The notes below the pieces were generated by a model that was given only the letters and a program-made list of their open reading frames with translations, was not told the origin of the DNA and did not search any database. Shown here piece by piece: positions 24,461 to 35,236 of a DNA stretch of 64,000 bases (positions are counted from its first letter, which is position 1; each line of letters opens with the position of its first letter). The DNA lies in contig OX485809.1 in NCBI GenBank assembly GCA_950295325.1, positions 19,778,001-19,842,000 of the forward strand, written 5' to 3'. This DNA comes from Polytrichum commune (taxonomy: Eukaryota > Streptophyta > Polytrichopsida > Polytrichales > Polytrichaceae). A program made the translations under genes and the position numbers.

Positions 24461-26034
24461 AACACCGAAAGAAGGGATTGTGCTATAATTGTCATGAGCC
24501 AGGACATTTGGCTAAAGAATGTTTGCGACCAGCGGAAAAACGTCCAAAGCAGTCTACAGCGTTGACAATGGAGGTGGAACCGCCAATGGAGTCTAAGGGT
24601 AAAGAAATAGTTTGTGTCTCAGCTGCAGTGTGCGAGGAGCGCGTAGCGACTGAACCTACGGTGCTCCAAGTTCAAAGGTCAATTGGCACTCAATCAACTT
24701 CTATGTTGATTGATTCAGGATCAACCCATAATTTGATGTCGTCTAAATTTGCATCAAAATTGGGATTTCCTGTCACTAAGACTGAACCTTGTAAGGTTTT
24801 CTTACCCAATGGTGAGTCAAACCCGATTGACTGTCGATTGTTGGACGTTCCTGTCATATTGCAAGGAATACAAACCATTGCAAATTTTGAAGTTTGGACA
24901 GGAAGTCAATACGACGTCATTTTGGGAATGTCGTGGCTCAATGACGTAGACGCGTGGATTGCTTGCAAAGATGGAGAGGTTCATGGCAAACTTTCCGACG
25001 GTAAACCTTTCACAATCAAAGGTACGAGAGCTCTACCTAAAATACCTTTACTTTCTGCTACACAAATGAAGAGGTGTCTAAGAAAGAAACAAGAAGTCTT
25101 TGCAATTGATATTCATAAGGTTTCAGATGAGTTGGAATCAAATTGCAAAGAACCAATAAATGTTGAGGATTTTCTTGCAAATTATCAGGATATTTTTCCT
25201 GATGAGTTGCCAGGAATGCCAGCTCAAAGAGAGATGGATCATGCTATTGAATTGGTACCCGGTGTGGCACCGATAGCTAAGGCACCTTATAGGCATTCTT
25301 TTAAAGAGAATATTGAGTTGGAAATTCAATTAAGAGATTTGTTAAAGAAGGGTTACATTAGACCTAGCAAATCTCCGTGGGGTGTTCCTGTATTATTTCA
25401 AAAGAAAAAAGATGGTAGTTTGAGGCTATGTGTGGATTATAGAGGTCTCAATAAGTCTACCATTGAAAACAAATATCCATTGCCCATATTTGATGAATTG
25501 GTGGATCAATTGAGTGGGGCTAAGATGTTTTCAAAAATTGATTTGAAAACTGGATATAATCAAATAAGAATCAAAGAGAGTGACATTGAAAAAACAGCTT
25601 TTCGTAGTCGTTTTGGTCACTACGAATATTTGGTAATGCCTTTTGGACTTACCAATAGACCTGCCACATTTATGAATCTCATGAATAACATATTCAGAGA
25701 ATTTCTGGGGGTCTTCACCCTTGTTTTCATGGATGACATATTAGTGTTTTTCAAAAATGAGGGGGAACATAAAGAACACCTTGCAAAGGTGTTTGATGTT
25801 TTGAGAAGAGATAAATTGTATGCTAAGAGAACCAAATGTCAATTTTTCCGCACCCAGATTGAATACCTTGGACATGTGTTGTCTGACAAAGGTGTCTCAG
25901 TTGATCCTAAAAAAATCGAGACGGTGGTTAGGTGGCCCGTGCCAAAGGATAAGACTGAGGTCAGACGCTTTTTGGGGTTGGCTACTTACATGCGGAAATA
26001 TGTAAGGGGTTTTGCCAAGATTGCAGCCCCATGA
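24439..26034 (+). pseudogene. pol: Retrotransposon pol, first part: zinc knuckle, protease, reverse transcriptase
   Basis: The open frame starts at 24439 in the -1 frame relative to gag. Domains in order: CCHC zinc knuckle [14 protein letters not shown] (24481-24522); aspartic protease with LIDSGSTHN (near 24706); reverse transcriptase from about 25290, with [30 protein letters not shown] and the catalytic box FMDD (25726-25737, a variant of YMDD common in this group). The usual Ala before PATF is Arg (TNRPATF). The frame ends at TGA 26032-26034, in the sequence linking RT to RNase H, where a one-base shift moves the coding frame. Confidence 0.92.
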
Positions 26035-27995
26035 CGGATTTGTTGAAAGGCAAATCTGAAAGAATCACTTGGATTCGTGATTGTCATGAAAGCTTTGAGG
26101 CTTTAAAGAAAGCTCTGACAGAAGCCCCGGTCTTGAGGATCATGAATCCTTTGAAAGGCGGGCTAGTCTTATGCACAGATGCCAGTGATATGGCTATAGG
26201 TGCTGTCCTTATGCAAGAAGGTAGGGTGATCGCTTATGAATCCAGAAAACTTAACAATGCAGAGTTGAATTATCTCGTTCATGAGAAAGAGCTATTAGCG
26301 ATAATTCACGCATTAAAGGTCTGGCGTCACTACCTACTAGGTAGTGAATTTAAGATAGAGACAGATCATCAGTCATTACGATATTTGACTACCCAATCTA
26401 ATCTAAATCGTAGACAAAGTCGGTGGATGGAGTTAATGCAAGAATTTAATTTTGAAATTCAATACGTGAAAGGAAAAGTGAATGTTGTAGCAGATTCTTT
26501 GTCACGTAGACCCTTTTCAAATGCAGTGTCTTTAGTGAAAGACACTATACTCGATAAAATTAAAGGACGTTATAGGGATGATGTGGTCTTCTCTATTCCT
26601 TTTGAGAGTTTGTCGAAAGAATCTAGAACTCAAGAGGAAAGTGATAAGTTTTCTGCCTATACTTTGGAAGCGGATATTCTATATTATAAGTCTAGAATTT
26701 GTGTTCCTGAGGTGGGAGATTATAGGAAAAATATTATCTATGATTGTCACAATATTCCTATCTCAGGTCATCCAGGGTTTCAGAAAACATACGCGGCAGT
26801 AAAGAAATATTACTTTTGGCCAGGATTGAAAAGAGATGTGAAAGATTATGTCGAGAGGTGTTTGTTATGTCAAACGAACAAAGTGGAGCAAGTAAAATAT
26901 CCAGGGTTGTTACAACCACTATCAGTGCCTAATAGAAAGTGGGAGTCTATTTCTATGGATTTCATTGTGGATCCTCCTAGGACTCACAAGGGCTTTGATA
27001 GCATTTTTGTGGTTGTTGATAGACTAACTAAGGTGGCTCGATTTATACCTACAACTACAAATGTGATAGCTTTGGGAGTAGCTGAATTGTTTCTCAAAGA
27101 GATATTTGTGAATTATGGGTTGCCGCGAGAGATAATTTGTGACAGAGATAGAAAGTTCGTGAGTGAATTTTGGAAATCTTTGTTCAAATTATGTGGCACC
27201 AAGATTAGTATGAGTTCGGCATATCATCCAGAAACAGATGGACAGACTGAGAGAACCAATAGGAGTCTTGAAGACATGCTTCGAACGTATGTTGGTAAAA
27301 GACAACAGTCTTGGGATAAGTGGTTGTATTTGATACAATTTGCTTATAATCAACGAGAGCATAGTAGCATAGGGATGAGTCCATTTTATGCTTTATATGG
27401 TCAAGAATGTAGAACTCCAATCTCTTTAGCAACTCCTACCTCTAAAATTGAAAGTTTGAATCAAATGATTTAAGAAATGCATAGTATATTGGAATGTGCT
27501 AAGCAATGTATGCAAGGTGCACAAGAGAGATCTAAATTCTATGTTGATCAAAGAAGGAGTGTAAGAGAGTTTGAAGTTGGGGAGAAAGTATTCTTGAAAG
27601 TCACGCCTAAACGCTCTGGATTAAAACTTGGAAGGTCTAGAAAATTATCCCCTAGATTTTGTGGTCCGTTTCAAATTCTTAAGAGAGTTGGTCAATTGGC
27701 GTATGTGTTAGACTTACCCAAGGACTGGAAAATTCATAATGTGTTTCATGTAAGTCTGTTAAGAAAATACGTATCTGATCCCAATCATGTGCTTCCAGAT
27801 TTACCTCAAGTAGTTCCTGAGGGGGAGATGTTGGCTGAACCTGAAAGAATTTTACAAGTTGATTTGCAACACCTCAGGAATAGGTCATTCAAGAGATTTC
27901 TTATTAAGTGGAAAGATTATCTTGAAGATGAGGCATCGTGGGAGTTAGAAAATGAGTTCAGGGAAACTTACCCAAATTTTGTCTGCGGACAATGA
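26031..27995 (+). pseudogene. pol: Retrotransposon pol, second part: RNase H, integrase, chromodomain
   Basis: This continues pol in frame 3. RNase H has LCTDASDMAIGAVL (about 26170). The integrase zinc-binding HHCC domain is at about 26750-26880. The integrase core has MDFIVDPP (Asp, about 26955), CDRD (about 27138) and QTERTN (Glu, about 27245). The last two catalytic residues are separated by 35 residues, the D,D35E spacing. An in-frame TAA at 27471-27473 interrupts after the core. Downstream are a GPY/F-like segment (LSPRFCGPFQILKRVGQ) and a chromodomain (RFLIKWKDYLEDEASWELE, about 27890-27955), which targets integration to marked chromatin in this group. Stop at 27993-27995. Confidence 0.92.
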
Positions 27996-28003
27996 CTTAA
28001 TTT

Positions 28004-28016
28004 GAGAGGGGAAGAA
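28004..28016 (+). other. Polypurine tract
   Basis: GAGAGGGGAAGAA lies directly before the 3' LTR, where plus-strand DNA synthesis is primed. Confidence 0.88.
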
Positions 28017-28362
28017 TATAATGGACTAATTGGGAAACGTATTGTTGAGGATGGAAATGAATTGCAGGGATGAACGGTAAAGACTAAGAAGCATGGATGA
28101 ATGAGAATGAGAAGGACGAGAAGTTGGATGATTCTTATCTATGAAAAGAAAAAGAAAAAGTGATTTAAGAATATAGACAAGGAGACTTCAGTCTATGTAT
28201 AGAAAGACTTGAATCTTCTAAAAGTATCTCATAGATACTATGTATAAATATGGCTCGGGGGAAAGAGGACACACATTATGTTTTGTGGTGTGTCTCTAGG
28301 TTGGGAGGTGAGCTTATGTAATAAATAATTGTTTTCATGAAAGATTAGCAAGGTACGTTACA
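28017..28362 (+). repeat. 3' LTR
   Basis: 346 bp, the same length as the 5' LTR, with seven substitutions (five transitions, two transversions) and no indel. It has the same TATAATGG start and GTTACA end. Confidence 0.95.
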
Positions 28363-28367
28363 TCGGT

Positions 28368-28716
28368 ATTACATTGTGAAGAACATAGTGGAGTTTACAA
28401 ATGTTTTGAGGCATAGATCCCTCATCCCTTTTGTGAATTTAGTTGCAATCCCACACATGAACCAACCCACACAAGCATGACATTTTTATTACTATACTTC
28501 ATTCTTTGGAAGTCTTGACTTTGTCGTTGTGTCATTAATATGTAGGGATGTGCTTTCCCTTCCAACGGAGTTGATGATATTTGCCGACGCTAGGTGATAA
28601 GCAATGCACTCATTGACATAATCAAGTCTAGCATACAAAATGCATCTAAATGGGCAGTGAAAGTTGTCATGATGAAAGCGGGAAAATTTTCTCCAAATGG
28701 ACATAAATGTTCTAGC
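28368..28716. other. Short intergenic stretch
   Basis: No gene was recognised. It is the continuation of the sequence interrupted by the chromovirus. Confidence 0.5.
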
Positions 28717-29141
28717 CACGGGGGGGGGGGGGGGGGTCACTCCTTGTCAAGTTGAACACCACGTGCGGACAAAGTTTGCTACCCTTATATTATATGCCAT
28801 AGATAATTTGAAAAATGATTGATATTTTTTCTACATCTACATAACCATTGACAATACCTTTGTATATTTTCTTGAAATGTTTAGTCATCTTCATTTTGTA
28901 TAGTAATTTTTTAGTTCAATTTTGCGTCATTCTAGTTAGAAATGGTATTGTTTTTATTTTTATTTTTAAATGATCATCAAATTTGGTTATCATTTTCTAC
29001 GAGGTAATAGATATAATGTACATTTTACTCATGAAGAAACATTGATAACATTTTAACCCATTTTGGTGATGCAACTTACCAAAAGTAGATTTGTTTTGGT
29101 CGCACGTGATGTTCAACTTGACAATGAAATGACCCCCCATG
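28717..29141 (+). mobile_element. hAT-type MITE, copy 1
   Basis: The element is 425 bp long, begins CACGGGG and ends CCCATG, with long inverted ends that share CTTGTCAAGTTGAACA(C/T)CACGTGCG. The flanking 8-mers are GTTCTAGC (28709-28716) and GTTCCAGC (29142-29149), seven of eight identical. Eight-bp duplications are the hallmark of hAT transposition. The left inverted repeat contains a 17-G run (28720-28736), probably an expanded GGG of the terminus. A second copy lies at 55106-55515. No coding sequence. Confidence 0.85.
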
Positions 29142-29149
29142 GTTCCAGC

Positions 29150-29939
29150 AAATGAAACAATAGAATCAGAAAAACAAAGAAAAAAGTGATACAATAATCT
29201 TTTTTTGTGGAGATGGTTTGTAGTATGACATAATTATACACTTTGCTAAATGTGCTTTCAACTCACTCATACACCATGGTGTAATGGCACACATTGTTTT
29301 GCATTAAACTTTAATGCAAAGTCCTTCCATCTTTTTGGTTCTTTAGTCTTCCGGTGTCATGTGCATCATTGGATGAGTGACACATCATCATGTCACTCAT
29401 CCAATTATCGAGTGTGTCTTGTAGCAACGTCAATGTCCTTCAATCAACCAAGGATTATGTCATCATGACCTTGGACAATCAATCACACATATTTGTTAGT
29501 CATTAAGTCATTCATTCAATCATTTAGTCATTCGGTTATCAAGCAGCTCCACATGAATCAAATTTCATTAAGTCAATTAGGCACGTAGTCACTTTACAAA
29601 GGGTTTCATTGAGTGCCACGGATAACACATACTTAATTCACATAAGAAACATTGGTGTACTCACACAAGGAGGAACAACATGTGGCTTCTTTTGATATGA
29701 AGGTGCATTACTAATGAAATACACATATGCCTAGAGGACATGAATGATATGAAAAGCACCTCCAACACAAGTCACATCAACGATCTATAGGACATAAAGA
29801 GGTATGTAGCAAACTCAAATTCATTATATGACATAACTAACAAACACTTATTTATGTCCGAAGGTGGAACTAGATTAATTGCATGCGTGCATTCAAGGCT
29901 AACTATTGTTCTCCCTCTTTAGTATGACACGTTTGGGAA
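29150..29939. other. Intergenic DNA
   Basis: No gene was recognised. A CATTTAGTCATTCGG-type word (TTAGTCATT) repeats around 29500-29535. Confidence 0.5.
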
Positions 29940-30600
29940 ACACAAAAATATTCGTATTATCGAGGTGCCGTCTTTTCATTAAGATGACAAATGGCGTAAA
30001 GTTGTCTTATTATTGAGGGGATACAAAAACATAAGTAATATGAGATTAAAAACATACACAACGAGTTTAAGCAATATAGATAGTATGAAATAATAACTTA
30101 TAACCCAAAAAAATATAAATATTCTCAAGAACTCTTGAAATAGGAGTCTACATATTTCTAGTGTTGCCTACCCAAGTTAGCAACCGTCATCTTATCGAAA
30201 TTCCCTACTAAATTTTGAAAACTAATAATTTCATTAACACCAAAATATAAAGAGTTCTCTAATAAGAAATTAGACAACAATGATGCATGACATTTAGCAT
30301 CACTAAGCTTTACTGTGGGTGGAGGAACATCATCCACATCTACTAAATCTAGATCAACATTAAGAACAAGTTCCCAAGTAGTTCCCAAGTGATAATGGAT
30401 GTATTTTACATGTACACAACATAGATGAAAAGAAGTTTAACATTAACTACCTCTTTAAATGACCAAATGGAGATTCTAAATGTTGCATTATCGAGTGTCG
30501 TAGTCGTATAAAAGGGGGAGTTTTGAACTAAAAAGTTTGGTCTCGCAAAAATGTGTCGTAATATCGGGGGTGTCGTATTAACGAGGTTAGATTGTATGCC
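29940..30600 (-). mobile_element. Pogo/Tigger-like DNA transposon remnant
   Basis: The minus-strand frame 30388-30158 (77 aa) ends a peptide with DVPPPTVKLSDAKCHASLL and FLLENSLYF..NLVGNFDKMTVANLGRQ. From memory this resembles the C-terminus of plant Tigger/pogo-like DDE transposases. On the plus strand, GTGTCGTATTAACGAGG near 30570 and CGTATTATCGAGGTGCCGTC near 29950 are the kind of repeated terminal and subterminal words such elements carry. The catalytic domain is missing, so the remnant is dead. Family identity was not confirmed by a search. Confidence 0.5.
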
Positions 30601-30751
30601 CTTCATTGACTTGGCATTGAATGACATGTCCTTTGTATAAAATTTCCTTCATTGATATAATTGACTATGTCTTGAGATTTTAGTTTTCTTTGGCATTGGT
30701 CGCTCCATGAAGCTCAGATGGCGCTCTTGAGTGAGTTATCGCCAACTCTTT

Positions 30752-31135
30752 CTAGGAACATTGATGGTGTGGGCGAGACATGCAACCTGGAGATATCGCG
30801 CATAATAAGCTCCTGCTATGTATATGCGTCAAGTTAGTGAGCAAGTATTCATAGAGTGTAGGGTAATCTTCTGCATTCTTTGCCAATGACTTGTATGTAC
30901 TGTGCACCAGTGTTTGTGGAGCATTTTGAGAGCCCATATCATCATCATGTTCGAGGTCAATGAGGTTAAAAACATTGCTTAATGGTACGTTAAACATTAG
31001 GTCAGAGGGGCCATGTGAATATAGAAGAATAGAGTGGTCAGGTCCACCAATGACGTTATGTTCTCCGCTTTTGGTAATGACCACTTCTTGCTCATCTATG
31101 AGTGTATCTCCAAAAAATTGCCTCCCTCACCGCTC
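30752..31135 (-). pseudogene. Unrecognised coding-like frame
   Basis: The open minus-strand stretch is about 128 codons, with an ATG at 31084 giving 110 aa. Its composition is protein-like and acidic (ITKSGEHNVIGGPDHSIL, LIDLEHDDDMGSQNAPQ, AEDYPTLYEYLLTN). It is unusually well balanced for this AT-rich DNA. It lies just upstream, in the same orientation, of the pogo-like fragment and might belong to the same dead element or to a host exon. No domain was recognised. Confidence 0.3.
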
Positions 31136-31857
31136 ACAAGTTATCGGTCATCGCTAACTACTCCCTACTCACCACTCACTGCTCATATACAATAATTCCC
31201 TCTCTTCCTCAAAGAGGTGGGTGTCTAACCTTGGCCTAAATAAAGATGATAAATCGGGTTATGATGATTATAGAAAGGTCACCTACACTACCGAGATTAG
31301 TGCTAATTATGGATGTCCGGTAAGAGAGTTGCAAGTTTCTTGTACCAAAATGTAAAAAATTGGACTATTACATGTGCTTTAGTCGATGAAGTTTTTAGTT
31401 CCTTCTTTTTTGGATAAACTTTCAAGGTCAAACCCAAGCTTGCACTTGTAGACATTGGGCTCTATGAGTTTAAGTTTGGGCTTCAACTTGAAAATTAGTC
31501 CCAAAAAGTAAGGGGTCAACCTTCACACAAAGCTCCACCATAGTAGGCACACCTAACATGGGAACCACCAGACTTGCAACCTAGAACTTGAGCTTGTGTT
31601 TGACAATTGATGTGTACATGACTTGTTTTTAAATTTTAAATTTATTTTAAATTTATTTCGTGCCAAGTGATGATCTTAAATTTCACAAAAATGGTATCCC
31701 ATCAAACTGTACAGAGGAACGGGCTCCCATTCACGTCATGGTATGAACCAAACCCCAAAGTTTTTTATTTATTTATTCATTTCCCCAAAAAATGGTCTAC
31801 GATATGTATTTCCTTTCGAAAATGGATGACATCCCGGAAAAAAAATTCATTTGTGAG
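31136..31857. other. Intergenic DNA with a solitary MITE C end
   Basis: ATACAATAATTCCCTCTC at about 31185-31202 matches the right terminus of MITE family C, without a matching left end nearby. No gene was recognised. Confidence 0.5.
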
Positions 31858-32091
31858 GAGAGACAAATCATTGCGTACAAGTGTACCTCTCATTCATCCC
31901 ACATTAAAGTCTTGAAATAGTCTACAAACCTGGCTATAACTTTTTCTAGTTGATTTGACACCGGAATTAGCTTCAAAGACGTTGAATTAGTGTAGTCGAG
32001 GTCTTTCAACATGAATTGGCAACCTTGTAAGAGGTCAAGTTCTTATGTTGGATGGATGAGAGGTACGCTTGTATGCGATAATTCCCTCTCT
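31858..32091. mobile_element. MITE family C, copy 2
   Basis: About 234 bp. Left end: GAGAGACAAATCATTGCGTAC, followed by CCTCTCATTCATCCCACAT. Right end: ATGTTGGATGGATGAGAGGT, then the inverted terminus TATGCGATAATTCCCTCTC. TA follows the right end. The interior resembles copies 3 and 4 (TAGTTGATTTGACAC(C/G)GGAAT). Confidence 0.75.
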
Positions 32092-32249
32092 CTAGTCTAC
32101 CTTAGTAAGGTTATGGTATCGTAATATGACTGCAAGCGAGTGCCACTTGGGCTAAGATAAATGGGGTTGATTCGGTGTACATGATCTTAAATGGACACCT
32201 TTATTTGATGAGTGGTTGGGTGTGAAGCTAAGAATGGACACCAAAAATG

Positions 32250-32465
32250 TATGTGTTGGAAAGAGATTGGATCGTGTGCTCAAATTTGTTAACCTTGACT
32301 CAGTGATCAACATAATTTGATCACTTTATCAACTCATAGAATCTTCGATTTGATAATGAATAGGATATTTGTACGAGCTCCAAAAATTATGAGGGAAATG
32401 GCCACAAGCACAATTTGGATTTACTAATCGTCTTGCACTAAGGATCACTTCACACTAAACTTTGA
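32250..32465 (+). repeat. Repeat shared with 61090-61305
   Basis: The segment GGATCGTGTGCTCAAA ... GGCCACAAGCACAATTTGGAT resembles 61090-61305 in the same order and orientation. Both lie downstream of a MITE C copy, so the homologous block may be a larger element that includes the MITE. Confidence 0.5.
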
Positions 32466-33740
32466 GGGCCCTTGACCCATGATATAAAATTTATGTTATT
32501 GGTCGAGAGACTAAAGATGGTCCAAGTTCACTTTACACTAGACCTTGAAAGCTCAATGGACCAAAGAAATTGAATGGATGAAAAATCAACATGACATCCT
32601 ACACACCGGCAAGTGGATAATGTTTCATGGTCAATCGGAGATCACGTTCGGCCCATCAAAAAGAGGTGGGTCTTACGCAAAACTAGGGGCCATGGCAATC
32701 AAGTAAATTGCCATTGAGTCCTAGAAACAAATATTGCATCATCATGGTGGTGACCCGAACCTAAACATATATTGTGGTCCTTCGACATGGTCCACTTTGA
32801 CTTTACATGCTAAGAGCTTGAGGGCCCATCAATTGCAAAAGTGGATTTTTATCTTCCATGTCCAAGCCTTTGGAAAAATTTCAAGGGCATTTACATTTTC
32901 ATGGTCACGGCTCTTGCTCCATGTGTAAAGCGGCCCTCACTACAACAATTATCTAGTAGCAAGAGTGCTCTGCCCTAATATTACCTTGCACGCGTGATCA
33001 ATTTGGGTGGGCTATCCAACCAAGACCAACCTTTGGCTCGTTTTGAAAACCACTTTACATCAACAATCACTCACACAACATGATGAAGCGTCGTGCATTC
33101 ATTATGTGGGCATTGAGAATATAACCGTGGGATACTTAGTTCTCAATCTCAATCTGAGTCTCCTTGCACAAGGTTTGAGCATCCCATGGTTATAATCTCA
33201 AGGCCCATAGTATAAATGCACAGTGCTTAAGGGCCACTTCACACACGGGACTGAGAGCCCATGACCATAACACTTCAAGCACTCTCATTGGTGGAAAAGG
33301 CGGAGTCAGTCCAAGTTCGCTTCACACAACGCTTGAGGGACCAACAAAGTAAGTGACTGCAAGATGGGTGTAAAGTCTACATGGATTCCTACATGGCATC
33401 GAATGGATCGTGCTTCATGGTCACTTGGACTATTCTCAAAAACCACCTTTTGGAGGTAAGCCTAACACAAAACCAAAAGATCTTGGCACTCTGAACGTTC
33501 AACACCGTTGATTTATTCTATTTTATCACGTGTGAGGACCCGCGTGAATAGAAATTTTGTGAAATAGCATTAGGTTGAGGGCCCGGTCACATATGACTTC
33601 ACACTACACTTGGGGTGCGTGACCACACTACATGAGTTTGGAGGTGTGTTGGGACGGCCTTTGGGCACTTTTCTTTTGGGCTCTCACAATTTCACGGTCA
33701 CGGCTCTTGGCTCGTGTGTGAAGTGGCCATAATACTATCA
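32440..33740. repeat. Degenerate repeated-word region
   Basis: Variants of an approximately 15-25-nt word (CTTCACAC..CTTGAGGGCCC) recur irregularly on both strands, e.g. near 32446, 32525, 32916, 33233, 33316, 33594 and 33715. This suggests an old, scrambled tandem array. No gene was recognised. Confidence 0.4.
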
Positions 33741-34169
33741 AAAGTTATTGCAACTGGACTCCACTTGAAGAGTGAGTTGGCTGCCAAACTTTGACCCACT
33801 TCAATGACCACCCCTAGATCCTTTTCACGGTACGGTAGTGCCAACAAAATCCGGCTGTCAAAAAGGCATCCATGTGGATAGGCCCCACCCTCGAAACCCT
33901 ATTTGATGCCCCATCCACTTGACAAGTTAACTTATTAGTAGTAGTTAGAAGTTGGAAAGCCCATCCTTTGCCAGAACTCCGGGCCATAAGTAGGCTTTGG
34001 ACCACCATAGCCAGATGCCAAGCAGGAAAGCCTATTAGCAAGTAAAAGTATGATTTATATACTCAGTTGCATGTTGCTATGCCTACAGTAGTATAAGTCT
34101 GAAGTTTCCGAATGTATTATTTATGTAAGTTTTCCCATTTAATTCAGGGTGGCTGGCCAACCAGTGATC

Positions 34170-34356
34170 GGGGAGAACCGGCAGTTAGTTACGGATGAAC
34201 CGGTTGAGTTTGAGGAATAACCGGTTGAAGTAGTTCGAGGCTGCAGGAAAAGTAGCGATCGTTTTAGAGGAATTTATAGAATATACCCCCAATTTAATAA
34301 AGGAAAACCGGAGGATGTCAACATGTAACCGGTTGGACTTGCAAACACTAGGACCT
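34170..34356 (+). repeat. Inverted repeat I, left copy
   Basis: From GGGGAGAACCGGCAG to AACACTAGGA, this segment matches the reverse complement of 39879-40040. It carries several ACCGGTT words. The two copies flank the F-box gene and its decayed 3' duplicates. Confidence 0.75.
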
Positions 34357-34993
34357 CATCCAATTAGTATGTCCGAAAATCTCTCCGATTACTACTGTCA
34401 AGTTGCAGACATGTGCAATTTGTAGTCATTCACAATCAAGGGCATGTGTGCACCAAAGGCATCAAGTTAGGGCATGGGTCTTTAAAATGACTGTGGTACC
34501 TCATTTTTTGGATAAGATCACAGGGAAGGTTCATGTACTATAGCCCAAAGTCTTTTGGAGGGCACAAGTCCTTAGTTTAAACCCAAATACTTGTCGCACA
34601 TCTCGTCAGTCTTACCTTCAAGAGTTGTTGCCCCCGAAAAATTCCCTGTAATCCCGGGTAACATTATGCATACTTGTCATGTGGGATTCCATGTCGATTT
34701 TTCATCCATTGAAGATGTTATGGGTTGTGGGCCAAAACTACCCTCATGTAAACGTAAGTGGGGGGTTGTGACACTCTCAACTAATGAGAATTCAAGAATT
34801 CTCAAGAGCCATGGCCTATTGGCTTATGTGTAAGTATACCCTAAGATATTGTTTAAGCCCTTTTGTTTACGCACATTATGCTCTGCCCTCTGTGATATCA
34901 CACATGTGGCAACCAAAATGCACGTGATATTAAGGAATTTTGTTTGAGGATGTAGTTCTACGTTTAAGTGCATTAACACTCTAAAGTAGTTAA

Positions 34994-35236
34994 TTGTCCC
35001 CACGATTTCATGTCCTACGAGTACATCCCTCATTCATCCAACACAAAAGCCTTGAAATAATATGCAACTTAGAGATTACTTTATTTTAGTTGATTTGACA
35101 CGGGAATCAACTCTAAAACCCCTGAATCATTGCACTCAAGGTCAATTGAGATGAATCGGCCACAAACCTAGTAGGGGTCAAGGTTTCTATGTTGGATGAA
35201 TGAAAGGTGCGCTTGTATACGATAATATCCTCTCTC
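34994..35236. mobile_element. MITE family C, copy 3
   Basis: About 240 bp, diverged at the left end (CATGTCCTACGAGTACATCC then CTCATTCATCCAACA). The right end is CTTGTATACGATAATATCCT with CTCTC. The interior matches copy 2 (TTAGTTGATTTGACACGGGA). Confidence 0.65.

Larger units (their letters stand above)
23097..28367 (+). mobile_element. Ty3/gypsy chromovirus LTR retrotransposon with target duplication
   Basis: The element occupies 23102-28362 between 5-bp target duplications TCGGT (23097-23101 and 28363-28367). It has two 346-bp LTRs, an initiator-Met tRNA primer site, gag, pol in the Ty3/gypsy order (protease, RT, RNase H, integrase), a C-terminal chromodomain and a purine tract. The integrase-before-LTR order plus the chromodomain place it among chromoviruses. 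The clade is not determinable by eye. LTRs differ at 7 of 346 positions, so the insertion is fairly recent, yet the reading frame is broken three times. It is therefore probably not autonomous. Confidence 0.95.

Noticed and set aside
34180-34340. Repeated ACCGGTT words as Grainyhead-type binding sites
   Set aside because: That factor family is not established in plants. The words are part of the inverted repeat.
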